The position numbers and the translations under genes are program-made. Below the pieces are notes generated by a model. The model saw only the letters and a program-made list of their open reading frames with translations, was not told the origin of the DNA and ran no database searches. This document shows, piece by piece, positions 9,926 through 20,805 of a stretch of 26,033 nt of DNA (within the stretch, counting starts at the first letter, position 1; each line of letters starts with the position of its first letter). Source of the stretch: Acephala macrosclerotiorum. Its lineage: Eukaryota > Ascomycota > Leotiomycetes > Helotiales > Mollisiaceae. The DNA lies in assembly GCA_014904845.1 (NCBI GenBank), contig MU119700.1:1-26033 (forward strand). The letters are read 5' to 3'.

Positions 9926-9965
9926 GTAAGTTATCCAAAGAAGGGTGGTGAATATCACCTCGCAG

Positions 9966-10335
9966 CAATCTCTGATCTGCACTACCAAGCACTTCATATC
10001 GAAGATGAAATCGACGATCATGGTAAAGGCGAGTTAAAAGCCAATGATGACGATGATGGTATCGACAAGAGAGGTGATGAAATCCTGCCATGGATTCCGC
10101 ATGCTACATTAGGCGGTAGACTCTTCTACATCGATGTGGTAACTAGTGAAGCTTCTGAGTACCCGTCAAAGCCTAAGGCCGCAACAAATAGTGAGAAGAC
10201 TGTCGTGAACATTGCAAAGCCTAATCGAAGTCAATTCGAAATTTGGATAGTTCGAGTGACTTTTAACGGTAGATTATTTTATTATAATCTCAAAACTGGT
10301 GAAATGTTTTTAGAAATGCTTATAAACGAAAATAC
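9966..10335 (+). pseudogene. Two WW-like domains at the edge of the AT-rich block
   Basis: After an in-frame 40-base intron (9926-9965, GTAAGT to GCAG) comes an acidic linker (KANDDDDGIDKRGDE) and LPWIPHATLGGRLFYIDVVT, a WW-like pattern (W, then GR.FY.D). A second one follows at about 10,230: EIWIVRVTFNGRLFYYNLKT then GEM. The usual second Trp and Pro of WW domains are missing in both, which fits decay or a divergent class. Base composition turns AT-rich within the second domain, so the last part is probably mutated and the true end of the gene is not visible. Confidence 0.5.
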
Positions 10336-10519
10336 TAACGTAAACAAAAAAAATTTCTTTTTTAAAATCGATTATTCGCGTATTTAAAAACTTTTAAATT
10401 TCGTTATAAATACGAAATTTAATAAAATATTAAATATTATATATTTATTTATATTATTTTTATATTATTTATTATTTATTCTTTTTAAAAATTAATATTA
10501 ATTTTTATTATATTATATT

Positions 10520-11230
10520 TTAAATATTTTTATTAATTTATTATTACGTAAATTAATAAAATATAATCGTATTTAATAAAAATAATAATTATAAATTTTT
10601 TAAATACGTTTTTATTTTAAATATTTAAATATTTATTTAAATATTAAATAAAATAATTTATATTAATTAAATTAATTATAATATTTTAATATAAAATTTT
10701 ATAATAAATATATTTATATTTAAAATATTAAAATATTTAAATATTTAAATAATTATATATTAAAAAAAAAATTTAAATAAATTAAATAAATTATAATAAT
10801 TTAATATAAAAACGAAGTTTTTTTAAAAAATTAAAATAATAATATATTAAAATTTATTTTATTTTAATTTTATAATTATATAATTTTAAAAAAAAATTTA
10901 TATTTTTTTTTAAAATTAAATATTAAATAAAATAATTTAATATAAAAAATAAAAATTTTAAAATTTTTTTTTTAATAATATAAAATTTTATAATATATTT
11001 TTATTTTAAATATTATTTTAATAATTATATTAATTTTAAACGTTTATAAAACGTTTAAATTAAAATTTTTTAATTTAAAATTTAAAATAAAAATAAATTA
11101 TTAAAATTAAAAACTTTATAATTTTTCGTAAAAACGTTTTTATAAAATTTATAAAATAAAATATATATTAAAAAAAAAAAACTCGTTTATTAATTAATTC
11201 GTTTATAAATTAATAAATAAATTTTTTTTT
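10520..11230 (-). repeat. Inverted arm A of a dispersed AT-rich repeat family
   Basis: Read as its reverse complement, this stretch matches 18,930-19,820 closely in order. Shared anchors include TTACGTAAATTAATAAAAT near 10,543, TAAAACGTTTAAATTAAA near 11,047 and GTAAAAACGTTTTTATAAAA near 11,130. It contains one or more units of about 180-200 bases, each with a TATAAAATTTTATAATAAAT-like segment. It could be a long terminal inverted repeat of a DNA transposon or simply an inverted second copy of an element. Confidence 0.65.
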
Positions 11231-11383
11231 ATTAATATTTAATTAAATATATTATTAAATTTTTATTTTATTTAAATTTCATATTAATTATTATATTTTT
11301 TATTAATATAAATTAAAAAAATATAAAAAAAAAAAATATAATTTTAATATAATTTAATATTATATATAATTATTATATTAATA

Positions 11384-11562
11384 ATATAAATACAATATTA
11401 GTTTAGTAGTCACGTGCGGCACTAGGCCAGATCGGGACTAGCGCCGCTTGCGCTAGAATTGAGATTATATTTTTCAATTTTTACGCGTTTACTAGATTTA
11501 CAATTTATAATTAATTAACGAATTATTTAATTTATTTATTTCGTTTTTAATTTATTATTAAT
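11384..11562 (+). repeat. LTR-like direct repeat, left copy, with GC-rich core
   Basis: The repeat aligns with 17,255-17,433. It begins near AATATAAATACAATATTAG and includes a core at 11,411-11,456 with 31 G or C of 46 bases, set in almost pure A+T. In the 60 bases from 11,401 only 4 differ from the right copy. The core holds CACGTG at 11,411-11,416 and a stem of CTAGCGC (11,438-11,444) with GCGCTAG (11,450-11,456) around a 5-base loop. Downstream shared anchors are TTTTTACGCGTTTA and TTATAATTAATTAACGAATT. Confidence 0.75.
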
Positions 11563-14500
11563 AATAAATATTTTTAATAATACTAATATTAATTAATAAT
11601 TATTTAATTAATTACAAAATAATTAAATTTTTATTTAAAAAAAACTAATTTAAAAAAAAAAAAATTTTTTTTAAATAATTTTTTTTTTATAAAAAAATAC
11701 TTAAAATAATTAATATATTTTCGAAAAAACGAGAATTTATAAAAATTTTCTTATAAAAACGTATTAAAAATATTAAAAATATTAAAAATTTAAAAAAAAT
11801 AATATGAAAATAATTTTAAATTTATATTTATTTTTTAAATTTACGTTTATTATATAAAATAATAACGTTTACGAAAAACGAATAAAAAAACGCGAAAACG
11901 ATTTTAAATTTATATTAATTTATTCGAATTTATATTAAAAACGAATTTTTAAAAAAAGTTTTACGTTTTTATTTATTATTTAATCGAAAACGTATAAATA
12001 TTAACGATAATATTTATTTAAACTCGAATTAAAACTTTTAATTTTTTTATTATTTATTATGTAATTATTTTTTAAAATAATAAATTTTTTTATAATAAAA
12101 ATAAATAAAAAAAAATTACGATTTTATAAACGAGAAAAATTTTAACGAAAAAATATTAAATAAAAATATTTTTTATTATTTCGAAATATATAAAAAAAAA
12201 AAAATTTTTAATTGCAATTTATAAAAATATTTTTAAAAAAATTTCGAAAATTACTCGTAAAAAATTTACGTTTAATATATAAAAAGTTTATTCGTTATTT
12301 ATAAAACTTTTTACGTATTTATAAAATTTAAATATCGAAAAATAAAAAATTTATTATCGATAATTTAAAAAATATTTTTTAATAAAAAAACTTTTATAAA
12401 TAAATATAAAAAAAAATTATTAATTAATTAAAAAATATTAAAAATTTTTTTTTTCGATAAAATTAATTAATTTAATTAATAAATTAAAATATTTTAATAT
12501 TAATATTTAATAATTAAAATATAATTATTTTTACGATTTTAATTATTAATACGAATTTTTTTACTATAAATACGATTATTTTTTATATTTTTTTTATTAT
12601 AATTTTTTTTTATAAATACGAATTTATTTAATATAATATAAAATATTTTTATTAAATTATTTACGAATTTAATAAAAATTTATATCGATAATAAAAAATA
12701 TAATAAAAAATTATATGATATTTTTAATTACAAATTATCGATTTTTTATAATTATTATAATAAAATCGAATTATTTTAAAATTAATATAATAAAATATTT
12801 TTTATTAATTTTATAAAACGTATAAATACGTTTTATTTCGATAAATTTTTAAAAAAAAAATTCGATTTTATTATATTAATAATAATAATAAAAATTTATT
12901 TCGAGATTAAAAAAAATTACTAATTATATATATTTTTATAAAAAGAAATAATTTTAATAAAGATTATTACGATTAATTTAATAAAAATTAAATTAAAATA
13001 TTTATAAATATTTTTTAATTAATTTTAAAAGATTTAATTAAATTTATTATTGAAATATTAAACGAAATATAATTTTATTTTTTATAAACTCGTTAATATT
13101 TTTAAAAGCGTTTATATTAAATTACAATTAGTAATAAATACTATAACGCGATCACGTGAAATATAATAATATAATTTAAATTTTATTTTTTAAAATTAAA
13201 AAAAAAAACGAATTCGATTAAAATTAAATCGATCGTATTTATAAAAAACGAAATAAAAAACGTAATTAAAAATAAAATCGAAAATATTAAAATCGAAAAT
13301 TTTTTCGAAATAAATATCGTAAAAATTATAAATTTTAAAAAAAATTATACTAAAAAAAAAATTATATTTATAGTAAATTAAAATATTAATTTATAAAATA
13401 TACGATAAAAAAACGATAATAAATATATATAAAATTTCGATAATAAAATTAATATACGATAAATCGAAATATTATAATAGTTTATTATTAAAACTTTTTT
13501 ATTAAAATCGAGAAAATAAAAATTTTATCGAAAAATATTTAAATAATAAAAATTAATTAATTATTAATAAATATAAAAATAAAAAACAAAAATAAAAATT
13601 ATTTTATCGAGTTTAAAAAAATTAATAATATATAAATAATAATTATTTTAAATAATTAATTTACTCGTTATATTATTATAAAGAAAAATATATTTAATAT
13701 TTTATTATTATAATTCGAATTATTCAAATCGAATTAATATTTATTTTTTATTTTTAAAAATTGATATTTTTTAAAAGTTTTTTAAAAAATTATATCGAAT
13801 AATAAAATCCTCGAAATATTAATTATTAATTAATCGTAATTTATAATATTACGAAAATTTAATATTAGTATTTAATTAAATATTTTTATAATCGAAATTT
13901 ATAAAATTCGTTTTAATAAAAATATTATTTTATTATAAAAAATAATTCGAATCAATATTTTATTAAATATTATTATTTTTTACGTTATTTTTATAAATAT
14001 ACTTTTTTTATTTTATATTTAAAATATAAACACTATAAATATAAAATTCGATAATTTAAAAAATATTTTAATTTAAAAAAATAAAATCGTTTTTATTATA
14101 AAAAAATAAAACTATTTATAAATATTATTATATTAATTAAAAAAAAAATTAATTTAAAATTATTTTATTAATATAAAATTATATTAATTATATAAACGTT
14201 TTAATTATTTATTAATACGACGTTTTATAAAAAATTTTCAACGAATTAATTATAATATAAATATTAAATATATTTAATATTTTATTAAATATTATTATTA
14301 TTATTAAATATATAAATAATTATTTAAAAAATTTAAATTTATTTTATAAAATAATTACAAATTTAATTATTCGATTATTATCGACGTTTTATATTTAAAT
14401 AAAAAACTAATTTTACAAATAATAAACTCGTTTATAATATTTTAAATTATTAAATTTATAAAAAATATATTTACGAAAATAATATAAAATATATTACGTA

Positions 14501-17254
14501 TATATTAAATTTATATATATTAAAAACCATCGAATTATATTATTTATAACGTCGAAAAAAAATTTCTCGTTTATAAAATTTTAATAAAACGTTAAAATAA
14601 TAACGATTAAAATTAAAAGAATATTATATTTTATTATATTGAATTTACGAGATTATTTATAACGAATTAATCGAAAAATAAATCGATAAAAATATAATTT
14701 TATAAATAGTAATTAAAACTATTAATAATTCGATAAAATCGAACGATATTATATTTACGTTATTAATTTTTAAAATATATTTTAAAATAATTAATAATAA
14801 TACGTTATTATTATTATTAATTATTAAAAAAATTAAAATAATTCGAATAATTATTAAAAAAATATACCGTTTATATATTTAACATTAAATTAATAATATA
14901 TTTATAATAAAAAACGATTTAAATACAAAGTTTATATTAAATTTATTAAATTTATTTAAAGTACGTATTTAATATAAAAAAAGCAAATAAAAAAAATTAT
15001 ATAAACTATTAATAATTAATAAAAAAATATATATAATCGATATATTTTATAAATTAATTAATTTTCGTTTAACGATTATTAAATTTTATTATATAAAAAA
15101 AAAATATTAAAAGTTTATAATCGAACGAAATAAACGAAAAATTAATTAAAAAATATAATTGAAAATACTTAAAAAAATCACGAAATAAAAACGTACGTAA
15201 TAAAAAATTTAAATAAAATAAATATTATAATTTTATCGAAAACGATAAAAAAAATTACAAAAATTTTAATAATTAATTTTTTATTATTATCGTTGAAAAA
15301 ATTAAAATTTTTATAGTTTTTATAATAAATAAAAAAAAAACTAATATAAAATTATCGTTAAAATTACGAAAAAAAAATATAATTATAATTTTTAAATAAT
15401 TATTCGAAGTATTTTAAAAAAAAAAAAAATCGATAATTTAATTATAAAAAAAGTTTTTAATTTCGTTTAATACGATTTTAATAAATATATTAAAATTCGA
15501 ATTTTTAATTCGAAATTAATTAACGAGATTAAAAATAAAATTATCGATATTTTTTATAAAAAGTCGAAATTAATAATTTAAAAATATAATAATAAAAAAA
15601 TTTTTTTTTTTTTATATAATTTTTAATAATTTAAAAAATTAATTAACGATTAATTATTGTTTTAATATTTTTTTTTAATTTAATTTTTAAATAAAAAAAT
15701 TAAAATATAATTTTATAATATTATTTAAATTTATATTTAATTTACGATAAATTTTTAACGATTTATATTAATACGTTTATTAAAAAAAATTCGTTATTTA
15801 TATTTATTAAATACGATTATAATTATTTTAAAGTTTTTATATAAAATTATAAAAATAAAAATATATTAATAAATTACGTATTATAAATATTATAAAAAAA
15901 AATTATTTATAATTATATCGATATACGATTTTTATTTTTTAATTACGATTATTAAAAATTTTTTTAACGTTATTAAAATATAAATCGACGATATATTTAT
16001 ATTAATAAAAAAAAAAATTTTATTCTCGAAAAAAAAACGAATTTAATAAAATTAAAATTTTAATTAAATTTAAAAAAATTTTTAATATTAAAAATACTAT
16101 TAATTTTTAATAAATACTATTAATTTAATTTAAAAATATAATTTAATTACAATCAAAAAATTAAAATAAAAAAATTAAATTAATAAATATTAAATTATTT
16201 AATTTTTAAATTAAATATTGAAAATAATAAATTAAAAAAAGTTATATTATTATAATTTATTAATTTAAAATAATTCTCAATTTATTTATTATTATTTAAT
16301 ATTAAAATTTAACGTAAAAAAAAAATTTATTATATTAAATAAAAAATTAAAATAATAAATTAAAAATTTAAATCGAAAATTTAAATATATTATTTTTAAT
16401 TTATTTATAATAAAATTTTTCGTTTTTATCAATAATTTATTTATAAATAATAAAATTTTTAAATTAAATATAAAATTATTTTAATAAATAAACGTTAATT
16501 AAACGATAAAAAATTTAAAATTAAATTTTTTTTTATTACAATTTTATTAAAAATAAACGTATTATTAAAAACGTTTTAATTTTTAAAATATATAATATAA
16601 TAAAAAAAATCGATATAATAATCGTAATCGAATTTATTATTAATATAATTATTTAATAATTCGATTTTTTTAAAATTTCGATAATCGTTTATATAAATTT
16701 ATATTTATTATACGAATATTTAATCAAATTAAAAACGATTAAAAAAAACGTTTTATAATCGATATTATAATTTTTTATTAATTATATAAACGTAAAAAAT
16801 TATAAAAAATTTAATAAATTAATAATTAAAATAATTTAATAAATATTATAATAAAATAAATATTTAATAAAACTTTAAAAAAGTTTTTAAATAAGAATTA
16901 TTTTAAAATTCGAATAAAAAAACAAATTAAAAAAAAAACCGATAAAAATAACGTAAAAAATTAAAAAAAATAAATAAAATTTTTTATTTTTTAAATTATA
17001 TTTCGAATTTTATAATTATTTAATTTATAAGATTAAAAAAAAGAAAATTATTTTAATTTCGATATTTATAACTCTCGATAAACTTCGAAAATAATATTAA
17101 TTTATTAGCGTTGTTTTTAAAGTTTAATTATATAATTTTTATATTAAAATATTAACGAGTTTTACGTATTAACGAATTATAATAAAAAAAAAAATAAAAA
17201 CGTTTTTTTAAATAATTAAATTGAATTAGTTTTTATTACCAAAAAAAAATACTA

Positions 17255-17433
17255 ATATAAATACAATATTAGTTTAGTAGTCACGTGCGGCACTAGGCCA
17301 GATCTGGACTAACGCCGTTTGCGCTAGAGTTAAAATTATATTTTTTAATTTTTACGCGTTTATTAAATTTACAATTTATAATTAATTAACGAATTATTTA
17401 AATTATTTATTTATTTCGTTTTTAATTTATTAT
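17255..17433 (+). repeat. LTR-like direct repeat, right copy, with GC-rich core
   Basis: This is the second copy of the repeat at 11,384, offset by about 5,871 bases. The core from 17,282 keeps CACGTGCGGCACTAGGCCAG exactly. Compared with the left copy, the 60-base core region shows GCG to ACG, CCGC to CCGT, a G to T and an A to G change; one of these weakens the CTAGCGC stem. A 4-base TTTA-type length difference occurs before TTTCGTTTTTAATTTATTA. Confidence 0.75.
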
Positions 17434-17454
17434 TAATATTAATATAAATTTTTA

Positions 17455-17660
17455 ATTTTTAATTTAAAATAAAAAATAAATTAAATAAATTATGAAAATC
17501 GAAAATTTTATAATTTTTTATAAAAACGTTTTTACGAAATTTATAAAATAAAATATACGTCGAATAAAAAAAGAATTTATTTATTATTAATTTATTTAAC
17601 GAATCGTCGAACGAATTTTTTTTTTTAAAACGAGAAAAATATTTTAATTTAAATATTATA
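17455..17660 (-). repeat. Partial copy of arm A, same orientation
   Basis: Just right of the right LTR-like repeat, this segment matches 11,060-11,225, sharing TATAAAAACGTTTTTACGAA and AAATTTATAAAATAAAATAT. It also pairs as an inverted repeat with 18,930-19,130, including AAAACGAGAAAAATATTTTA at its inner edge. The pair 17,455-17,660 and 18,930-19,130 therefore encloses about 1.3 kb and could be the ends of a small non-autonomous element. Confidence 0.6.
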
Positions 17661-18929
17661 AAAAAGATTTTATATATAAATTTTATTATTTATTTATATA
17701 TATATTATATTTATTATATAATAAATAATAATATAATATAATTTAATTTTATATTATTAATATTAAATCAAAATAATATATTTTTTATATTATTTATATT
17801 AAATAAATAAGAGATTTATACGTTAATTTCGTTTAAATTTAATATTATATAATAATATAAATATTTAAAATAAATTTTAATAAATTTTTTATTATTTTAA
17901 TTTTATATTATTAAACGTTTTTATAAAAATTAAATTACGATTATTTTAAATATTTAATTATATATTAAATATAAATTTATAAATATAATATTTTAATAAA
18001 ATTAATAATAATAAATTATTAAATTATTTTATTAATTTTTATAAATATAATATTTAATTAATAATAATTTATTTTTTCGATTAATTAAAAACGACGAATT
18101 TTGAATTTTTTTAAAATATATTAATAAAAAAATATTAATATATATATAAATAAATTATTTAAAATTCTTTTTATTAAAAATACGTTTAATAAATTAAAAA
18201 TTAAAATATATATTTTTTATTATTTTTAAACTTTTTGTAATTTAATTATTATTTTTAATATTATAATATAATTTATTAATAAAAATGTATTTAAATTTTT
18301 TTAAATTATTTTATAATAAATAATACATTTAATAATAATATTTTTATAATATATTTTTATAATAATTTTTATATAAAATTATATATTATTATATACGTTA
18401 TTAAAAATATATTATTAAATTTATTTAAATTAATAAATTAATATATTTTTAAAAATAATATAATATATTAAAATTTAAAATTTAAAATTTAAAAAAATAA
18501 TTAATAAATTTATTATATTTTATAATATAATATAATTAAAATAAATAATAATTTTTATTATTAAAAAGTTTTTATTAAATATTAAAATATACGAACTTAA
18601 ATAATTAATTTTTAATTAATTTTTTTTATTATAATTATATATTTTTTTAATTCGAACAATATAAAATACTTTTTATAAATAATTATTATATATATATAAT
18701 AATATTATAATAATAATAAAAAATTTAATTTAATTAAAAAATATTTTTACGAAATATATAATTTATAATATATAATTAAATTAATATTTAAAATATTAAT
18801 ATATAAAAAAATAAAAAATTTTATAATAAATATAAATTTTTATTATATTTTTTATTATTATTATTATTTTTTTATTATTATATATATATTTTTTTTTAAT
18901 TATTATTATTAAATATAAAATATTTTTCT

Positions 18930-20070
18930 CGTTTTAAAAAAAAAACTTCGTTCGACGATTTATAAACGAATTAATAACGAACGAAATTTTTTTTTATTCG
19001 ATATATATTTTATTTCGTAAATATCGTAAAAACGTTTTTATAAAAAATTATAAAGTTTTCGATTTTAGTAATTTATTTTTATTTCAAATTTTAAATTGAA
19101 ATTTTTTAATTTAAACGTTTTATAAATATTTAAAAATAAAATTCTTATTATGAAATTTTATATTATTAAAAAAAAAAATTAAAATTTTTGTTTTTTATAT
19201 CGAATTATTATAATCGATTTAATTAATTTAAATTATTTTTTTTAATATATAATTTTAAAAAAAAAATTTAAAATTTTTTTTAAAATTTATATAATTATTT
19301 TAATATTTAAATATTTTAATACTTTAAATAAAAATGTATTTATTATAAAATTTTATATTAAAAAAAACTTTTTAAAATTTTCGTTTTTAATATAAAATTA
19401 TTATAATTAATTTAATAATTTTTAATTATTTTATTTAATATATAATTTTAAAAAAAAACTTTTTAAAATTTTTTTCGAAAATTGTTTAATTGGATTTTTA
19501 AATATTTTTATAATTTCAAATTTTAATACTTTAAATAAAAACGTATTTTTAATAAAATATTATATTAATTTTTTTTTTTTAAAATTTTCGTTTTTTATAT
19601 TAAATTATTTTATTTAATATATAATTTAAAATTCTTTTTTTTAAAATTCGTTTTAAAAATTACGTAATTATAAAAATATTTAGTATTTAAATAAATATTT
19701 TAATATTTAAAATAAAAACATATTTAAAATTTTTTTATAATTATTATTTTTATTAAATACGATTATATTTTATTAATATACGTAATAACGAATTAATAAA
19801 ATCGTTTAAAATTTAAAATATAATAATATTTAATTAAATTTTATATAATTTGTATTAATAAATAATTTTTAATTATAATCGTAACGTAAATCGAAATTTT
19901 AATATTTTTTATTAAATCGATTATATATTAATTCGAAATTATTATATAATTATTTTTATTATAAAATTTTTAATATATTAATTAAATTTAAATAAAATCA
20001 TTTATTATTAAAAATATTAATATTATATATATATAAAAAAATTAATATTAATTTTTAAAACGAACGATTA
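18930..20070 (+). repeat. Copy R of the dispersed repeat family, with internal units of about 180-200 bases
   Basis: This copy is inverted relative to 10,520-11,230 and to 17,455-17,660, and direct relative to 25,075-25,730. Internal units recur near 19,141, 19,320 and 19,536, each with AAATAAAAA(C/T)GTATTT, TAAAATTTTATATTAAAAAA and TTTAATATATAATTTAAAA-like segments. Further right it shares TTTTATTAAATACGATT and TACGTAATAACGAATTAA with the copy at 25,075. Such subterminal tandem units are common at ends of large DNA transposons, but no transposase could be read. Confidence 0.6.
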
Positions 20071-20159
20071 ATTATATATTTTATTAAACGTATTATATTA
20101 TTTAATTTTATTTAATTTATTATATAATTTTTAAATTAATAATCGTATTATATATATAA

Positions 20160-20440
20160 TTCGAACTTTAAAAAACTAGTAATCGTATTGCGATCGTATT
20201 ACGTATATAGTCGAACTCGTTCGAGAATTAAATTATTTATATTTTATTTTTTAATAAACTAAGTTATATAAGAAATTATACGTCGCAAATAAAACTTTCG
20301 ACGAAATAAATTAAAATTACGATTTTTGTAATTATTTTAAATTATTTCGAAGTTTATATAAAATCGTTAAACGATAAAAAACAATAAAAACAAATTTAAA
20401 CGAAATTCGTTATATACATTCTAAATTTATATAAATATAT
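20160..20440. other. Less mutated pocket inside the AT-rich block
   Basis: This stretch has more G and C than its surroundings and retains non-CpG cytosines. It contains a near-tandem ATCGTATTGCG ATCGTATTACG at about 20,188-20,209 and CTCGTTCGAG near 20,217, a small palindrome-like motif. No reading frame of note is present. It lies between repeat copy R and the inverted retroelement copy. It may be single-copy DNA spared by RIP or the edge of another element. Confidence 0.35.
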
Positions 20441-20710
20441 TAAAATAATTTAATATAAAATTTAAAAAAAAATTATATATTATAAAATTTTCTTTTTATT
20501 AATTTATATAATAATAAATAAATAAAATTATTTAATATTTAATAATATTTAATTAAATTTTATATTAAAAATATTAATTTTTTTATTAAATATTAATTAT
20601 ATAAAATTTTATTAATTTATTATTATATAAATTATATTATATTTTTAATATTTATAATTTTTAATAAATTTTAAAAACAAAATTATTTTATTAATATTAT
20701 ATATTAATAT

Positions 20711-20805
20711 TATTAATAATAAATTAAAAAAAAAAAAAATTTAAATAATTTATTAATTAATTATAAATTATTAATTTAATATATATATAAAAATTGAAAA
20801 ATATA
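20711..20805 (-). repeat. LTR-like repeat remnant, inverted, core deleted
   Basis: The segment reads as the reverse complement of the right part of the LTR-like repeat (TATTAATAATAAATTAAAA, then TTAATTAATTATAAATT, then AAAAATTGAAAAATATAAT). Just after AATTTTAA the sequence jumps to what matches element interior near 17,216, so the GC-rich core and the outer LTR end, about 110 bases, are missing. Confidence 0.6.

Larger units (their letters stand above)
7749..10335 (+). pseudogene. Decayed multidomain gene: STAND-type N-terminal domain, SH3, duplicated module, two WW-like domains
   Basis: Reading in order with three in-frame splice events gives one colinear protein-like path. It starts at ATG 7749 or 7752; a one-base frameshift near 7,810-7,825 then leads into 7,831-8,195. 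Intron 8196-8239 (GTGAGT to TAG, 44 bases) joins in frame to 8240. Stops follow at 8337-8339 (TAA) and, after a frame change near 8,440, none until the SH3 half at 8,851. Further TAG stops are at 9109-9111, 9154-9156 and 9420-9422. Intron 9291-9349 and intron 9926-9965 also keep the frame. The path ends in two WW-like domains near 10,084-10,137 and 10,230-10,305, where AT-rich sequence begins. The gene may be one broken multidomain protein or two adjacent ones; some breaks could be assembly errors, but their number argues for a pseudogene. Confidence 0.75.
11384..17433. mobile_element. RIP-destroyed LTR-retrotransposon-like element (about 6 kb)
   Basis: Two direct repeats of about 180 bases (11,384-11,562 and 17,255-17,433) bound about 5.7 kb of hyper-AT sequence without coding capacity. 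The size and layout suit an LTR retrotransposon, and an inverted shorter copy of the interior occurs at 20,711-25,064, so the bounded unit is a repeated element. No reverse transcriptase or integrase could be read because of the mutation load, primer-binding sites could not be assigned, and orientation is unknown. Alternatives are two solo elements in direct orientation or a segmental duplication. Confidence 0.6.

Noticed and set aside
13141..13160. Isolated CACGTG at 13,153-13,158 as a third protected core
   Set aside because: Only about 12 bases are GC-rich and the rest of the LTR-like core is absent, so it is better seen as a chance remnant.
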